From CAZUSO01 sp964622775 (GTDB lineage: Bacteria; Bacteroidota; Bacteroidia; Chitinophagales; Chitinophagaceae): a stretch of 63,229 nt of DNA. The stretch spans positions 1 through 63,229 of the forward strand of contig CAZUSO010000009.1 in the NCBI GenBank assembly GCA_964622775.1. Direction: 5' to 3'. The notes below the pieces were generated by a model. It made no database searches, was not told where the DNA came from, and was given only the letters and a program-made list of their open reading frames with translations. This document shows, piece after piece, positions 61,963 through 63,229 of this stretch (position 1 is its first letter; the number at the start of each line of letters is the position of its first letter). Position numbers and translations under genes: made by a program.

Positions 61963-62376
61963 AATATAATTGTTGTATCATAAATAAATAAAATCAGGGT
62001 CAAATACGGAACGACAGCAAACGATACTTTCATGCTACAGACTAAACATTCTCATGCCGTAAGCATCCAAATCCTTTTTAGATTCCTACGGAATGACAAA
62101 AGAATAAGATATAACATCGCACCACCACCTTGTCATGCTGTAAGCATCTAATCTTTCTCCTCCTTGCAAAGCAAAACCTCCAATATATTCCCCGGAGATT
62201 TCTCGACTACACTACGTTCCGCCCGAAATGGCGACACAAACCACCCTGTCATGCTGTAAGCATCTAATAGATTCCTACGGAATGACAAAGCGGTGTATAA
62301 ATCAATTCTCTATTTTTCCCTATTCATTTTCCACTGTCATGCTGTAAGCATCTATCAGACCCCGCACCATGAAAAT
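61963..62376. repeat. Cluster of REP-like imperfect palindromes
   Basis: The words TGTCATGCTGTAAGCATCTA and TAGATTCCTACGGAATGAC alternate here. At 62248-62286 they abut and form one 39-base imperfect hairpin with 19-base arms, the minimal unit. Variants lie at 62050-62095, 62132-62152 and 62335-62354. The same words occur in the ~185 bp repeats at 25.4-28.3 kb and at the window end. No gene is present. Confidence 0.85.
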
Positions 62377-62928
62377 CTAAAACCTATAAGACAGTCCAAG
62401 CTCCCACAGGTTAGACGGGTTCTTCACAATGGAAGCCTGCGCACCGAGGGTGATTGCAAAATGTTTGCTGAACTGGTATCCGAATAAGGGATTGATGCCG
62501 ATACCGGTCTTTAAGGTACCTTCCTGTGCTAAGCCAAGGTTAAACTCGAAAAAGAGATTGCTGTTGGGTTTGGGGTTGTCTAAGATATACACCCGGTAAC
62601 CCACCATCAGGAAAAGAGAGGAGGTATTATTGAATTTACCTTTATCAAGGCCGTCAAAAAATCCGCCCCCCGTATTATTGGCGGGCAGGTGGGTGGCTTT
62701 TGCCGTAATCAGGAAGCCGTTTCCTTCCTCGTCTTTTGTAGGCAGAATCCATTTGATATTACCGCTGATGCCGGCTCTTTTGAAATCCACTCTTGAGATG
62801 CCGCCCACGCCAATCTCGAAATGGGATTTGGGCTGATAAGCAGCTTGCTGGGCATCCAAACCGGTTTGTGCAGATGCGGGGGTTTGCAATAAGAATGCAC
62901 CGGCCGCTAATAAGAATAGCTTTTTCAT
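62377..62928 (-). CDS. Predicted outer-membrane beta-barrel protein, unknown function
   Basis: A signal peptide (residues 1-20, cleaved near ASA-Q) is followed by alternating amphipathic strands (HFEIGVGGIS, NIKWILPT, GFLITAKATH, SLFLMVGYRVYI, NLFFEFNLGLA, KHFAITLGAQAS) and ends WELGLSYRF with the C-terminal Phe typical of barrel proteins. At 183 residues about eight strands fit. No specific family is recognised. It is a single gene between repeat clusters. Confidence 0.7.
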   Translation of the reverse strand: MKKLFLLAAGAFLLQTPASAQTGLDAQQAAYQPKSHFEIGVGGISRVDFKRAGISGNIKWILPTKDEEGNGFLITAKATHLPANNTGGGFFDGLDKGKFNNTSSLFLMVGYRVYILDNPKPNSNLFFEFNLGLAQEGTLKTGIGINPLFGYQFSKHFAITLGAQASIVKNPSNLWELGLSYRF

Positions 62929-63229
62929 AATTGTAATTGTAGTTTGTTAATAATCGGTTTTTAAATATTAAAAAGTTAAGGGGTTAAAAAATTAAAAGGT
63001 TAAAAGGTTAAAAATAAATCTTTTGGGCTGATAATCAATTTTAAAGGTTGAAGCGCTTGTCATGCTGTAAGCATCTATATGCCCTATCCTCGTTCAAAGC
63101 GCTTTTAGATTCCTGCGGAATGACAATGGGATGTACTCATGCAAGCTCCCTGCCGTCGCGCTTGTCGAAGCACTTCAAAACTCCAGGCGCTTGTCATGCT
63201 GTAAGCATCTACACGCCTCTACACTCGTT
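62929..63229. repeat. Intergenic region with simple repeat and REP-like palindromes
   Basis: A short direct repeat of (A)AAAGGTTA lies at about 62980-63012. TTGTCATGCTGTAAGCATCTA (63057-63077), TAGATTCCTGCGGAATGAC (about 63106-63124) and another GTCATGCTGTAAGCATCTACA (63190-63212) belong to the same repeat family as 61963-62376. The window ends inside the cluster. Confidence 0.8.

Overview
The window is a chromosomal segment of a Gram-negative member of the Bacteroidota. The evidence is: several promoters with the phylum-specific -7 element TAnnTTTG, two proteins with C-terminal type IX secretion sorting domains, a clade II nitrous oxide reductase of the Sec/lipoprotein type, and a CtaA/ClpS/TrhO/RlpA housekeeping set typical of the group. 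A Chitinophagia/Saprospiria-like lineage is a guess; no rRNA is present to fix it.

Layout. 1-14.9 kb is mostly housekeeping: the 3' part of a DEAD-box helicase gene, rlpA, tRNA-Val, trhO, two secreted T9SS cargo proteins, a threonine aldolase-like enzyme, a diheme lipoprotein, heme A synthase, an M20 dipeptidase, clpS and a SpoU methyltransferase. 14.96-23.5 kb is a respiratory N2O-reduction locus on the minus strand (cytochrome c, nosZ, a NosB-position membrane protein, nosL, nosD, nosF, nosY) with a divergent heme-copper-oxidase-like membrane protein. 23.8-31.4 kb is a plastic zone: a PHP-type capsule phosphatase, tRNA-Arg, arrays of ~185 bp repeats, attC-like palindromes framing accessory genes (YhcG-type nuclease, GxxExxY protein, hexapeptide acyltransferase), a decayed RhuM gene and an rmlB/rmlA chimeric relic.

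31.4-62 kb is one long minus-strand surface-glycan locus, clearly more AT-rich than the housekeeping part. Going upstream against transcription it has: GDP-mannose/GDP-fucose supply (manC, PMI cupin, gmd, fcl); WecG-type and other glycosyltransferases; a Wzy-like polymerase; LicD; and a teichoic-acid-like module. That module has a GpsA-cytidylyltransferase fusion, two CDP-glycerol glycerophosphotransferases and a HIT-cytidylyltransferase fusion. Next come a 729 bp IS1-family element and a GT2. Then follows an unusual block of small-molecule enzymes (cyclase family, fumarase/aspartase-superfamily lyase, ATP-grasp ligase, acyltransferase, U32-like TIM barrel, MmgE/PrpD, CitE-like lyase, 2-hydroxyacid dehydrogenase), a DegT aminotransferase and a PglK/MsbA-like ABC flippase. 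My inference is a fucose-containing glycan decorated with glycerol phosphate and probably an organic-acid substituent, flipped by the ABC exporter.

The most unexpected signal is a ~100 nt leader shared by nosZ and the U32-like gene 34 kb away. It contains a conserved four-codon micro-ORF (M-N-Q/R-T-stop) and ends at the start codon in both places. It links the N2O-respiration genes to the unusual block within the glycan locus.
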